NCBI GenBank assembly: GCA_021808875.1
Contig: JAKBAU010000136.1
Span: 1 to 9,059 of the forward strand
Length of the DNA stretch: 9,059 bases
Reading direction: 5' to 3'
DNA from: Pseudomonadota bacterium
Lineage (GTDB): Bacteria; Pseudomonadota; Alphaproteobacteria; Micropepsales; Micropepsaceae
Shown: positions 1-5,347 of the stretch, piece after piece
Numbering within the stretch: position 1 is the stretch's first letter
Layout of the letters: each line of letters opens with the position of its first letter
The notes under the pieces: model-generated
What the model was told of the DNA's origin: nothing
What the model saw: only the letters and a program-made list of their open reading frames with translations
Database searches by the model: none
Program-made: the position numbers and the translations under genes

Positions 1-1166
1 CATCATGCCTCTCCGATCCGAAGCGGCCGATCGAGACGACGCTCTCCGCCATGATGCGGACTCCGCATCTCGGTGAAGCCGGCGTCCACCCTGTTGTCGC
101 CTCTGCCGCGCGCGAGCTGCTGAACAAGTCTGGCAACGAACGGTCCGGCGTGCTGAGCACGGCGATGTCGTTCCTCGGCCTCTACCGCGATCCCGTGGTC
201 GCCGAGGTGACGCGACGCTGCGACTGGCGGATCGGATACATCGTCGCCGGCGAGCGGCCGACGACGCTCTACCTCGTCGTTCCGCCCTCCGACATCAACC
301 GGACCAAGCCGCTGATCCGCCTGATCCTCAACCAGGTCGGCCGCCGGCTGACCGAGGACCTGCAGGCCAAGGCCGGGCGACGCCGGCTCCTCCTGATGCT
401 CGACGAGTTCCCGGCGCTGGGGCGCCTCGACTTCTTCGAGTCCGCGCTCGCCTTCATGGCGGGCTATGGCATCAAGAGCTTCCTGATCGCCCAGTCGCTG
501 AACCAGATCGAGAAGGCCTACGGCCCCAACAACTCGATCCTCGACAACTGCCATGTGCGGGTCAGCTTCGCCACCAATGACGAGCGGACCGCGAAGCGTG
601 TCAGCGATGCGCTCGGCACCGCCACCGAGATGAAGGCGATGAAGAACTATGCCGGCAGCCGGCTATCGCCCTGGCTCGGCCATCTCATGGTCTCGCGCTC
701 CGAGACCGCACGCCCGCTGCTGACGCCGGGCGAGGTCATGCAGCTCCCCCCGACCGACGAGATCGTCATGGTGTCGGGTGTCCATCCGATCCGGGCGAAG
801 AAGGCGCGCTACTACGAGGACGGACGGTTTCAAGAACGCATCGTGGCGCCGCCCGTGCCGGTGCGGCCGAAAGAGGGACGCCCCGACGATTGGAGTTCGC
901 GTCCGCTGCCGCCCCGACCACCGGCGCCAGCGGCGGCCGATGGCGAGGACGCCGACGACGAGGATCCGAAGAACGCCGACCGTCGGAAGCAACCGGAGCT
1001 CGACCAAGGAATCGTCGAGAAGCAGGCGCCGATCGAGAATGAGTTCGCGCTCGACCAGGTCGACGACATGGAGGAGGACGCGCCGCACATCGGCCGGATG
1101 AACGACCTGATGCAGGGCCTCGCCCAGCAGGCTTCGCTCGATCCCGGCGACGACCTCGGGATGTGA
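1..1166 (+). CDS. traG: Conjugal transfer coupling protein TraG (VirD4-type), 3' part
   Basis: This is the C-terminal part of a type IV coupling protein, the inner-membrane ATPase that docks the relaxase-DNA complex onto the mating channel. The frame is open from base 3 to the TGA at 1164-1166, giving 387 residues. The family is usually about 650 residues, so the N-terminal membrane segments and the Walker A motif lie upstream of the window. Visible hallmarks are PTTLYLVVPPSDINRTKPL, a Walker B segment LLLMLDEFPALG (Asp codon at 402-404), and the FLIAQSLNQIEKAYG and SFATNDERTAKRVSDALGT stretches typical of TraG. From about base 900 the protein becomes a Pro/Ala-rich then acidic tail (ADGEDADDEDP, DQVDDMEEDAP), which is common at the end of these proteins. 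An internal ATG at 51 is not taken as the start, because the frame upstream of it is also TraG-like and open. The next gene begins 7 nt downstream, so the two are probably co-transcribed. The family call is secure; the symbol follows IncP/Tn4371 usage. Confidence 0.95.
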   Translation, partial: SCLSDPKRPIETTLSAMMRTPHLGEAGVHPVVASAARELLNKSGNERSGVLSTAMSFLGLYRDPVVAEVTRRCDWRIGYIVAGERPTTLYLVVPPSDINRTKPLIRLILNQVGRRLTEDLQAKAGRRRLLLMLDEFPALGRLDFFESALAFMAGYGIKSFLIAQSLNQIEKAYGPNNSILDNCHVRVSFATNDERTAKRVSDALGTATEMKAMKNYAGSRLSPWLGHLMVSRSETARPLLTPGEVMQLPPTDEIVMVSGVHPIRAKKARYYEDGRFQERIVAPPVPVRPKEGRPDDWSSRPLPPRPPAPAAADGEDADDEDPKNADRRKQPELDQGIVEKQAPIENEFALDQVDDMEEDAPHIGRMNDLMQGLAQQASLDPGDDLGM

Positions 1167-1173
1167 GGTGAGC

Positions 1174-1608
1174 ATGGCCGCGCCAAAGAAGAAAGCCCAA
1201 CTCTCCGTCTATCTCGACCCGGACGTGATGCAGTCGCTGGCGGCCTATGCTGCGCGTCGCGAGCAGTCGATGTCGCTGATCGCCGAGGCCGCCATCGCCT
1301 CGTTCCTGTCGCCGGACGCCGACGAGCGGCGAGAAGCCGCCATCGCCAAGCGGCTCGACCAGCAGGATCGGCGACTGGCGCGTCTGGAGCGCGATGTCGG
1401 CATCGGTGTCGAGACGCTGGCGTTGTTCATCCGCTTCTGGCTCAACACCACGCCGCCGCTACCCGAGCCGGCCGCGAAGGCGGCGCGGGCACAAGCGGGG
1501 GCGCGGTATGACAATTTTGTCGCAACGCTGGGTCGGCGTCTTAATGAAGGGCCGAAGCTGCGCCAAGAAATTCCCGATGACGCCGTGCGGAACGAGGCAC
1601 GAGAATGA
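1174..1608 (+). CDS. Ribbon-helix-helix (CopG-family) protein of the tra/trb cluster
   Basis: This encodes 144 residues. The N-terminus is a ribbon-helix-helix DNA-binding fold: a strand AQLSVYLD (residues 8-15), helix A DVMQSLAAYAARRE and helix B SMSLIAEAAIASFLS. A charged, likely coiled-coil stretch follows (RLDQQDRRLARLERDVG, about residues 60-80), then a hydrophobic segment TLALFIRFWLNTTPPLPEPA and a basic tail. From memory, a protein of this type and length sits between traG and trbB in many alphaproteobacterial trb elements, where it is annotated as a CopG-family regulator. Its target is unknown to me; control of the tra/trb genes is inference. I chose ATG 1174 because GAGG (1165-1168) lies 5 nt upstream; a GTG at 1168 in the same frame would add two residues but has no good ribosome binding site. 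In related elements trbB follows directly. Here the next + strand gene of the cluster is more than 2 kb away, so the usual linkage has been broken. Confidence 0.85.
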   Translation: MAAPKKKAQLSVYLDPDVMQSLAAYAARREQSMSLIAEAAIASFLSPDADERREAAIAKRLDQQDRRLARLERDVGIGVETLALFIRFWLNTTPPLPEPAAKAARAQAGARYDNFVATLGRRLNEGPKLRQEIPDDAVRNEARE

Positions 1609-1731
1609 GCGCGCTGCTGTGCCGGGGCGTCAAAAGATGGCTGACCGATACTACGGTGGCAATTCAATGCTCGCCATCCAAGCCTTTAATATGAGCAGCC
1701 CGACATGCACCCAAAGCAAAGGATTGACCTG
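1609..1731. other. Short non-coding junction between copG and the cargo cassette
   Basis: These 123 nt lie between the convergent 3' ends of the ribbon-helix-helix gene and the reductase gene. GC falls here (47% in 1681-1740). I find no T-tract terminator for either gene and no recognisable transposon end or target-site duplication. An ATG at 1605 overlaps the copG stop in ATGA fashion, as trbB might be expected to do, but its frame stops after about 27 codons and does not resemble TrbB. The stretch is best read as the left junction of inserted DNA. Confidence 0.5.
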
Positions 1732-2760
1732 TCAGGATTTGAGTAATTTCAGTTCCGCCAGACTGGTAGCAGTGGCGACGATCGCCTCCTCGGGGGAGCG
1801 AGGGTTCCAACCGAGCAGGCGCTGCGCCTTAGCGGCGCTCGCATCCTTCCTTTTTCCCAGCTCGGGTAACAAGCTCCTCACTTCCGGATCAAGGAGTGCG
1901 ACCGCGCGCAACAACCAATTGGGCAATTGGCGCGTCGATACGGCGCGGGCCGCGTTACCCAGGCGGTCCTTCAAGGTCTGGGCCATCTGGGCGACGTTCA
2001 TGAAATGGCCAGCGGTCGCTAGAAATCTCTCTCCGGCGGCCGCAGGATTGGTCATCGCCCGGAGATGAAGATCGGCGGCGTCGCGAGCGTCTACGATACC
2101 GAACCATAGGTCGGGGCAACCGGGTGTGCTGCCCTCCAACATCCGCTTTATCAGATGGATCGACGTGGACAGGTCTGGCCCGAGCACCGGACCAAGGATG
2201 CCGGTGGGATCGATGACCGCAAGTTCGAGCGAGCCGCCTTCTCCCTTTATGAAGGTCCACGCGGCACGCTCGGCCAGTGTCTTCGATTTCTGATAGGGCT
2301 GGATCGTCGGATCGTCGGGATCGGTCCAGTCGGTTTCGGTGAATGTTCCTGTGCGCCCCTTCCCGTATCCGATCGCTGCGAACGAGGAGGTGAGCACCAC
2401 CCGCTTCACGTTGGCGTCCCGCGCTGCGCGCAAGACCCGGACCGCTCCGTCACGCGCTGGCCTAATCAGCTCGTTCTCATCCTTGGGGACCTTGCTTGGA
2501 AAGGGAGATGCAACATGGAGGACATAATCGCAGCCCGTGACGGCCTGTTTCCACCCCGCGTCGGCGGTGAGATCCGCGGCGAACAGAGCAACTTGATTGG
2601 CGTCATTTCCCGCTCCGCCCCGCCGTAGCATGGCCTTCAGAGCGTCCTCTCGCCGCAGATCGCGAACCGTGGCGCGCACCTCATGGCCCGCCGCGAGCAA
2701 TTGGATGATGCAATGTGCGCCCAGGAATCCCGTGCCGCCCGTTACTAAAACCCTCGCCAT
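1732..2760 (-). CDS. Extended SDR-family NAD(P)H-dependent reductase (aldehyde / dihydroflavonol-4-reductase-like)
   Basis: This encodes 342 residues, full length for an extended short-chain dehydrogenase/reductase. It begins with a Rossmann fold carrying VTGGTGFLG (TGxxGxxG, residues 7-14). Arg33 in TVRD, after the second strand, is the position that favours NADPH in the flavonoid-reductase-like branch. HVASPF (residues 82-87) is typical of that branch. The catalytic set is visible: Ser125/Ser126 in VVLTSS, Tyr156 and Lys160 in YQKSK. DPTGILGP follows, where the substrate domain begins. The likely chemistry is NAD(P)H-dependent reduction of an aldehyde or ketone in the cytoplasm; the substrate is not readable. 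AGGAG (2766-2770 on this strand) sits 5 nt before the ATG. It is divergent from a MerR-family gene with a MerR-type operator in the promoter, so regulated induction is likely. It opposes the transfer genes, has lower GC (57% in 2281-2340), and looks like cargo inserted between copG and trbB. Confidence 0.9.
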   Translation of the reverse strand: MARVLVTGGTGFLGAHCIIQLLAAGHEVRATVRDLRREDALKAMLRRGGAGNDANQVALFAADLTADAGWKQAVTGCDYVLHVASPFPSKVPKDENELIRPARDGAVRVLRAARDANVKRVVLTSSFAAIGYGKGRTGTFTETDWTDPDDPTIQPYQKSKTLAERAAWTFIKGEGGSLELAVIDPTGILGPVLGPDLSTSIHLIKRMLEGSTPGCPDLWFGIVDARDAADLHLRAMTNPAAAGERFLATAGHFMNVAQMAQTLKDRLGNAARAVSTRQLPNWLLRAVALLDPEVRSLLPELGKRKDASAAKAQRLLGWNPRSPEEAIVATATSLAELKLLKS

Positions 2761-2765
2761 GTTGT

Positions 2766-2770
2766 CTCCT
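2766..2770 (-). promoter_or_regulatory. Ribosome binding site of the reductase gene
   Basis: AGGAG on the - strand lies 5 nt upstream of the ATG at 2758-2760. It is the strongest Shine-Dalgarno match near this gene and fixes the start. Confidence 0.7.
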
Positions 2771-2788
2771 TGTCAGCAAGAAGACACA

Positions 2789-2820
2789 CGTGTACACCTT
2801 CAACTTAGGTTTAAGGTCAA
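2789..2820 (-). promoter_or_regulatory. MerR-type promoter with elongated spacer driving the reductase gene
   Basis: On the - strand, TTGACC (2820-2815) and TACACG (2794-2789) form -35 and -10 elements separated by exactly 20 bp. MerR-family activators act on promoters with 19-20 bp spacers, and this is the same geometry as the E. coli ZntR-controlled zntA promoter. Transcription would start near 2782, leaving a leader of about 20 nt that includes AGGAG. The -10 is poor, as expected for a promoter needing DNA distortion by the activator. The elements are seen directly; activation is inferred from family behaviour and from the divergent MerR gene. Confidence 0.7.
2796..2817. promoter_or_regulatory. 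22-bp dyad operator for the MerR-family regulator
   Basis: On the + strand the left half is ACCTTCAACTT (2796-2806) and the right half is AGGTTTAAGGT (2807-2817). The halves pair at 9 of 11 positions; only 2801/2812 and 2805/2808 mismatch. The centre falls inside the 20-bp spacer of the reductase promoter and the dyad reaches into its -35, which is the canonical MerR operator placement. The adjacent MerR gene starts 13 nt further on, so the same site could also govern autoregulation. Confidence 0.75.
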
Positions 2821-2829
2821 GGGCTTTCT

Positions 2830-3177
2830 ATGCGCATCGGAGATGTCGCGCAGCGATCAGGTCTCTCCACCTCGCGTATCCGCTTTTACGAGCGGCACGG
2901 GCTGATCCCCCTCGCGGTACGAGGCGAAAATGGCTATCGAAACTATGGCGTAGACGTGCTGGAAACACTGAATTTTATCGACCAAGCGCAGGATCTTGGC
3001 TTCACCCTCGACGAGATCCGGGCGGGCCTTAGTCAACGGAGGGGGGCACCGGCCGGAAAGGAAGTGCTCTCGGCACTGCGCGAGAAGCTAGAGGCACTCG
3101 ATCGGCATATCGACGAGGTAGTGCGCCGCAGGCAACGCATCATCGCGCTTATCGAAAAGTACGAAAGTCGTCCATAG
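2830..3177 (+). CDS. MerR-family transcriptional regulator, short cysteine-free type
   Basis: This encodes 115 residues. The first 40 form the MerR winged helix-turn-helix: MRIGDVAQRSGLSTSRIRFY (residues 1-20), ERHGLI, and the wing ENGYRNY (residues 33-39). A helical region follows (VLETLNFIDQAQDLGFTLDEI), then a long amphipathic helix (about residues 75-112, rich in Leu, Arg and Glu) that would form the antiparallel dimer coiled coil. It ends almost at once after that helix. No effector domain remains and there is no cysteine at all, so metal sensing of the CueR/ZntR kind and a SoxR-type Fe-S cluster are unlikely. AGGG (2820-2823) lies 6 nt before the ATG. It is divergent from the reductase gene with a dyad operator between them, so it most likely controls that gene and perhaps itself. 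It points the same way as trbB, and read-through from it could reach the trb operon. Confidence 0.9.
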   Translation: MRIGDVAQRSGLSTSRIRFYERHGLIPLAVRGENGYRNYGVDVLETLNFIDQAQDLGFTLDEIRAGLSQRRGAPAGKEVLSALREKLEALDRHIDEVVRRRQRIIALIEKYESRP

Positions 3178-3186
3178 GGTGGCAGC

Positions 3187-3673
3187 ATGGATCTTCCCAA
3201 TCTAAGCAGTCCGCGATGCAGGCGGTGCGAAGGAATCGCTCGATCGTCCATATCTCTCGACAAAAGCCGGTTCGTATAGAGTTGCTCGGAGGGCTGCTTC
3301 TCCAGAGGTCCTCAGATCAATCTATTCAGGCGCATATTCCTCCTAGAAGAAGTCAGCGATAGCCCGGAAGGGTTGCAACCGGTTCTTCTCCAACAGAGCC
3401 GTATGGAGCGCCCGGCCAAGTTCGATTCTAGGTTCGTACCGCGCCGACCGATGATGCAGCCCGATAGGACTTCCGGACAGGTCGTCGGATAGACCAAGTC
3501 GGCTGTCGCGTGGCGCTTTGGCCGATATGACAAGGTCCTTCGCGTCAAAGCACGTATTTGGATGCGCCGGCGCAATCTGTGTTCCGCACCCAGCAAGTAT
3601 TTTTTCTCTGCTCTACCCTGGCGTACTACGCCATCTGAATACTTGTTGAACTGCCGCATTTTCTTCCTTTTCT
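3187..3673 (+). pseudogene. Possible decayed small ORF with a zinc-ribbon-like start (tentative)
   Basis: An ATG at 3187 opens a 30-codon frame with MDLPNLSSPRCRRCEG, ending in TAG at 3277-3279. The same frame continues to TAG at 3490-3492 and then TAA at 3671-3673, so only two internal stops occur in about 160 codons. Just after the first TAG the frame reads SCSEGC; with the earlier CRRC this resembles the two knuckles of a small zinc ribbon. The second segment contains FLLEEVSDSPEGLQPVLLQQ, which looks protein-like but matches no family I recognise. AGGGTGG (3176-3182), partly within the preceding stop codon, could serve as a weak ribosome binding site. Chance is a real alternative, since codon bias is unconvincing. 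It may be only a 30-residue peptide or nothing. Confidence 0.2.
3594..3645. repeat. Nested inverted repeat upstream of trbB
   Basis: The outer arms are CAAGTATT (3594-3601) and AATACTTG (3638-3645), a perfect 8-bp pair. Inside them TGGCGT (3619-3624) and ACGCCA (3628-3633) form a perfect 6-bp stem with a 3-nt loop. The right outer arm ends next to a possible -35 for trbB. It could be a protein-binding site, a recombination site relic or an RNA structure; the sequence does not decide. It is not followed by a T-run on the + strand, so it is not a standard terminator for upstream transcripts. Confidence 0.45.
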
Positions 3674-3676
3674 AAT
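3646..3676 (+). promoter_or_regulatory. Possible promoter for the trb operon
   Basis: TTGAAC (3646-3651) and TCTAAT (3671-3676) resemble -35 and -10 elements, with a 19-bp spacer that is longer than ideal. The AT-rich stretch between them stands out locally. A start near 3683 would make the transcript begin in the left arm of the 3676-3725 hairpin. This is a weak call, based on motif likeness and on the need for trbB to have a promoter after separation from copG. Confidence 0.3.
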
Positions 3677-3725
3677 CATCCCCGTCGCCAATCGCATGTC
3701 GCGATTGGCCCTCCGACGGGGACGA
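3676..3725 (+). promoter_or_regulatory. Long interrupted hairpin masking the trbB ribosome binding site
   Basis: The inner stem is perfect: GCCAATCGC (3687-3695) and GCGATTGGC (3701-3709) with loop ATGTC. An outer stem pairs TCATCCCCGTCG (3676-3687) with CGACGGGGACGA (3714-3725), with one A-C mismatch; one base (G3687) can pair in either stem. A few unpaired bases on the right side (about 3710-3713) separate the two stems. The right outer arm contains GGGGA (3718-3722), the only plausible Shine-Dalgarno for the GTG start at 3728, and ends 2 nt before that codon. Folding of the RNA would hide the start region. As DNA, the inner dyad could instead be an operator. The pairing is seen directly; the regulatory role is inference. 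Confidence 0.6.
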
Positions 3726-3727
3726 TC

Positions 3728-4726
3728 GTGGCAGTTGCACCACTCCATTCCGAGGCCTTTTCCCGCGGCGCGCGCATGCTGCGCACCGCGCTTGGGCCCG
3801 CGATCGCCGCCTTTCTCGAAGACCCCTCGATCGTCGAGGTGATGCTCAACCCCGACGGCCGGCTCTGGATCGACCGGCTGTCGGGAGGCTTGGAGGACAC
3901 TGGGCGCACCCTGTCCGCCGCCGATGGCGAGCGGATCGTGCGCCTGGTCGCGCACCATGTCGGCGCCGAAGTGCATGCCGAGCGTCCGCGCGTCTCGGCC
4001 GAGCTGCCCGAGACGGGGGAGCGGTTCGAGGGGCTGCTGCCTCCGGTCGTCACAGCGCCGGCTTTCGCCATCCGCAAACCCGCCGTCGCCGTCTTCACGC
4101 TCGACGACTATGTCGCCGCCGGGTCCATGACCGCTGGCCAGGCCACGGCACTGCGCGCCGCCGTGGCATCGCGCAAGAACATCCTGGTCGCCGGCGGGAC
4201 CGGCACCGGCAAGACGACGCTGACCAACGCGCTGCTGGCCGAGATCGCCGGCACCAGCGATCGGGTGGTGCTGATCGAGGATACGCGCGAGCTGCAGTGC
4301 CGCGCCCCCAATCTGGTCGCGATGCGCACCAAGGACGGCGTCGCTTCGCTGTCGGACCTGGTTCGCTCTTCGCTCCGGCTGCGGCCTGACCGGATTCCGA
4401 TCGGCGAAGTCCGCGGCGCCGAGGCGCTGGACCTTTTGAAGGCGTGGGGGACCGGACACCCTGGCGGGATTGGCACCATTCACGCCGGCACCGCGCTGGG
4501 CGCTATCCGGCGCCTCGAACAGCTCATCCAGGAAGCCGTTGTCACCGTCCCCAAGGCGCTGATCGCCGAGACCATCGATCTCGTCGCGGTGTTGCGCGGC
4601 CGCGGCACCGAACGCCGCCTCTCCGAACTCGCCCTCATCGCCGGGCTCGATCCCGCCACCGGCGATTACCGCGTCCAGTTCGCCGGGGCGGGCGGCGACC
4701 CCTTGCCCCTCGGAGACCCATCATGA
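3728..4726 (+). CDS. trbB: Conjugal transfer ATPase TrbB (VirB11-like)
   Basis: This encodes 332 residues, close to the usual length of about 320. TrbB is the hexameric cytoplasmic traffic ATPase that powers pilus assembly and DNA transfer. The conserved set is intact: Walker A GGTGTGKT (residues 156-163), the Asp box IEDTRELQ with Glu184-Asp185, Walker B IPIGEVRG (Gly226-Glu227), and the His box [13 protein letters not shown] with His244 and His252. The N-terminal domain contains [15 protein letters not shown] and FAIRKP, typical of the family. The start is GTG 3728. The frame has a stop at 3647-3649, no ATG lies between, and the next in-frame ATG (3776) would cut family-like residues. The only ribosome binding site candidate, GGGGA at 3718-3722, is buried in a hairpin. 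The stop overlaps the trbC start as ATGA (4723-4726), implying translational coupling. The gene is separated from copG by the reductase/MerR cassette, which is the oddity here. Confidence 0.96.
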   Translation: MAVAPLHSEAFSRGARMLRTALGPAIAAFLEDPSIVEVMLNPDGRLWIDRLSGGLEDTGRTLSAADGERIVRLVAHHVGAEVHAERPRVSAELPETGERFEGLLPPVVTAPAFAIRKPAVAVFTLDDYVAAGSMTAGQATALRAAVASRKNILVAGGTGTGKTTLTNALLAEIAGTSDRVVLIEDTRELQCRAPNLVAMRTKDGVASLSDLVRSSLRLRPDRIPIGEVRGAEALDLLKAWGTGHPGGIGTIHAGTALGAIRRLEQLIQEAVVTVPKALIAETIDLVAVLRGRGTERRLSELALIAGLDPATGDYRVQFAGAGGDPLPLGDPS

Positions 4727-5064
4727 TCCGCGTTATCGCCGTCACTCGCCAGTCACGCCGCCGCCTGGCGGAGCTTCTCACGCTCGCCACCCTCACGCTG
4801 GCTTTCGCGCCCGCCGCCTACGCCTCCGGCTCCTCGATGCCGTGGGAGACCCCGCTCAACTCAATCCTGGAGTCCGTGCAAGGGCCGGTCGCCAAGATCA
4901 TCTCGGTCATCATCATCACGGTGACCGGCCTGACGCTCGCCTTCGGCGACACGTCAGGCGGCTTCCGTCGACTGATCCAGATCGTGTTCGGCCTGTCGAT
5001 CGCCTTCGCCGCGTCGAGCTTCTTCCTGTCGTTCTTCAGCTTCTCCGGCGGAGCGCTGGTCTGA
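4723..5064 (+). CDS. trbC: Conjugal transfer pilin subunit TrbC (VirB2-like)
   Basis: This encodes 113 residues and the major pilin precursor of the mating apparatus. A basic N-terminus (RQSRRR, residues 9-14) is followed by a hydrophobic signal sequence (about residues 18-32), with a likely signal peptidase site after AYA (residue 34). The mature part has two hydrophobic segments, about residues 55-75 (AKIISVIIITVTGLTLAFG) and 84-107 (IQIVFGLSIAFAASSFFLSFF), joined by a short polar loop GDTSGGFRR. This is the VirB2/TrbC pattern. In IncP TrbC the mature pilin is cyclised after C-terminal trimming; whether that happens here cannot be seen. ATG 4723 overlaps the trbB stop, and the frame upstream of it is antisense-like noise over trbB. 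The stop shares one base with the trbD start. Confidence 0.93.
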   Translation: MIRVIAVTRQSRRRLAELLTLATLTLAFAPAAYASGSSMPWETPLNSILESVQGPVAKIISVIIITVTGLTLAFGDTSGGFRRLIQIVFGLSIAFAASSFFLSFFSFSGGALV

Positions 5065-5339
5065 TGGCCGCGATCGTCGATCCGGACGTGCCGGGCTTCT
5101 TCGCGCCGGTCCATCGCGCCCTTACCGACCCGATCCTGATGGGCGGGGCGCCGCGGACCGTCGCGATCGCCAACGGCACCCTAGCGGCGGCGATCGCCCT
5201 CGGCCTTCGCCTCTGGATTCCCGGTGCGCTGATCTGGGTGGTGGGCCATGCCGCCGCGGTCTGGGCAGCTAAGCGCGACCCGCAGTTCGTCGACGTGGTG
5301 CGTCGGCACCTCCGCTATCCCGCCCACCTCGGCGTCTGA
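5064..5339 (+). CDS. trbD: Conjugal transfer protein TrbD (VirB3-like)
   Basis: This encodes 91 residues, normal for the family. TrbD/VirB3 is a small inner-membrane protein that works with the TrbE/VirB4 ATPase in pilus biogenesis. The N-terminus PGFFAPVHRALTDPILMGGAPR is the conserved entry motif. A hydrophobic region follows (about residues 30-66, IANGTLAAAIALGLRLWIPGALIWVVGHAAAV in two runs), then a short polar tail with the typical KRDPQFVDVVRRHLRY ending. ATG 5064 sits in TGATG with the trbC stop, so translation is probably coupled. A longer in-frame stretch upstream reads through trbC out of frame and is not part of the protein. trbE starts 8 nt after its stop. In some elements trbD and trbE are fused; here they are separate. 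Confidence 0.93.
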   Translation: MAAIVDPDVPGFFAPVHRALTDPILMGGAPRTVAIANGTLAAAIALGLRLWIPGALIWVVGHAAAVWAAKRDPQFVDVVRRHLRYPAHLGV

Positions 5340-5347
5340 GGTCCGCA

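Larger units (their letters stand above)
3178..3727. other. 550-nt low-GC stretch without a convincing gene, ahead of trbB
   Basis: The stretch has lower GC than the transfer genes (57% in 3241-3300, 47% in 3601-3660). It holds a frame with a CxxC motif and two in-frame TAG codons (see 3187-3673), a nested inverted repeat (3594-3645), a possible promoter (3646-3676) and a long hairpin next to the trbB start (3676-3725). A - strand frame at 3312-3659 gives an Arg-rich, low-complexity translation that I take as noise. I see no transposase fragment, tRNA or clear Rho-independent terminator. Confidence 0.6.

Noticed and set aside
1168..1170. GTG as the start of the ribbon-helix-helix gene
   Set aside because: It lies within the ribosome binding region for ATG 1174 and has no Shine-Dalgarno of its own at proper distance.
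1605..1690. ATG overlapping the copG stop (ATGA) as a possible original trbB start or remnant
   Set aside because: The frame stops after about 27 codons and its residues do not resemble a TrbB N-terminus.
3371..3384. Overlapping short palindromes GGTTGCAACC and AACCGGTT
   Set aside because: They are short and isolated, with no promoter or gene start nearby; expected by chance in a stretch of this size.
3312..3659. 115-residue open frame on the - strand in the gap before trbB
   Set aside because: The translation is Arg-rich with no recognisable motif, and no good ribosome binding site was noticed before its ATG; it is likely chance.
1609..3727. Insertion sequence, Tn3-type transposon ends, integron attC site or CRISPR array around the cargo
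   Set aside because: No transposase fragment, terminal inverted repeats, target-site duplication, attC core sites or regularly spaced repeats could be found by reading both junctions.
3626..4483. 285-residue open frame on the - strand opposite trbB
   Set aside because: It overlaps the fully conserved TrbB reading, has low-complexity Arg/Gly/Gln-rich content and no recognisable domain.
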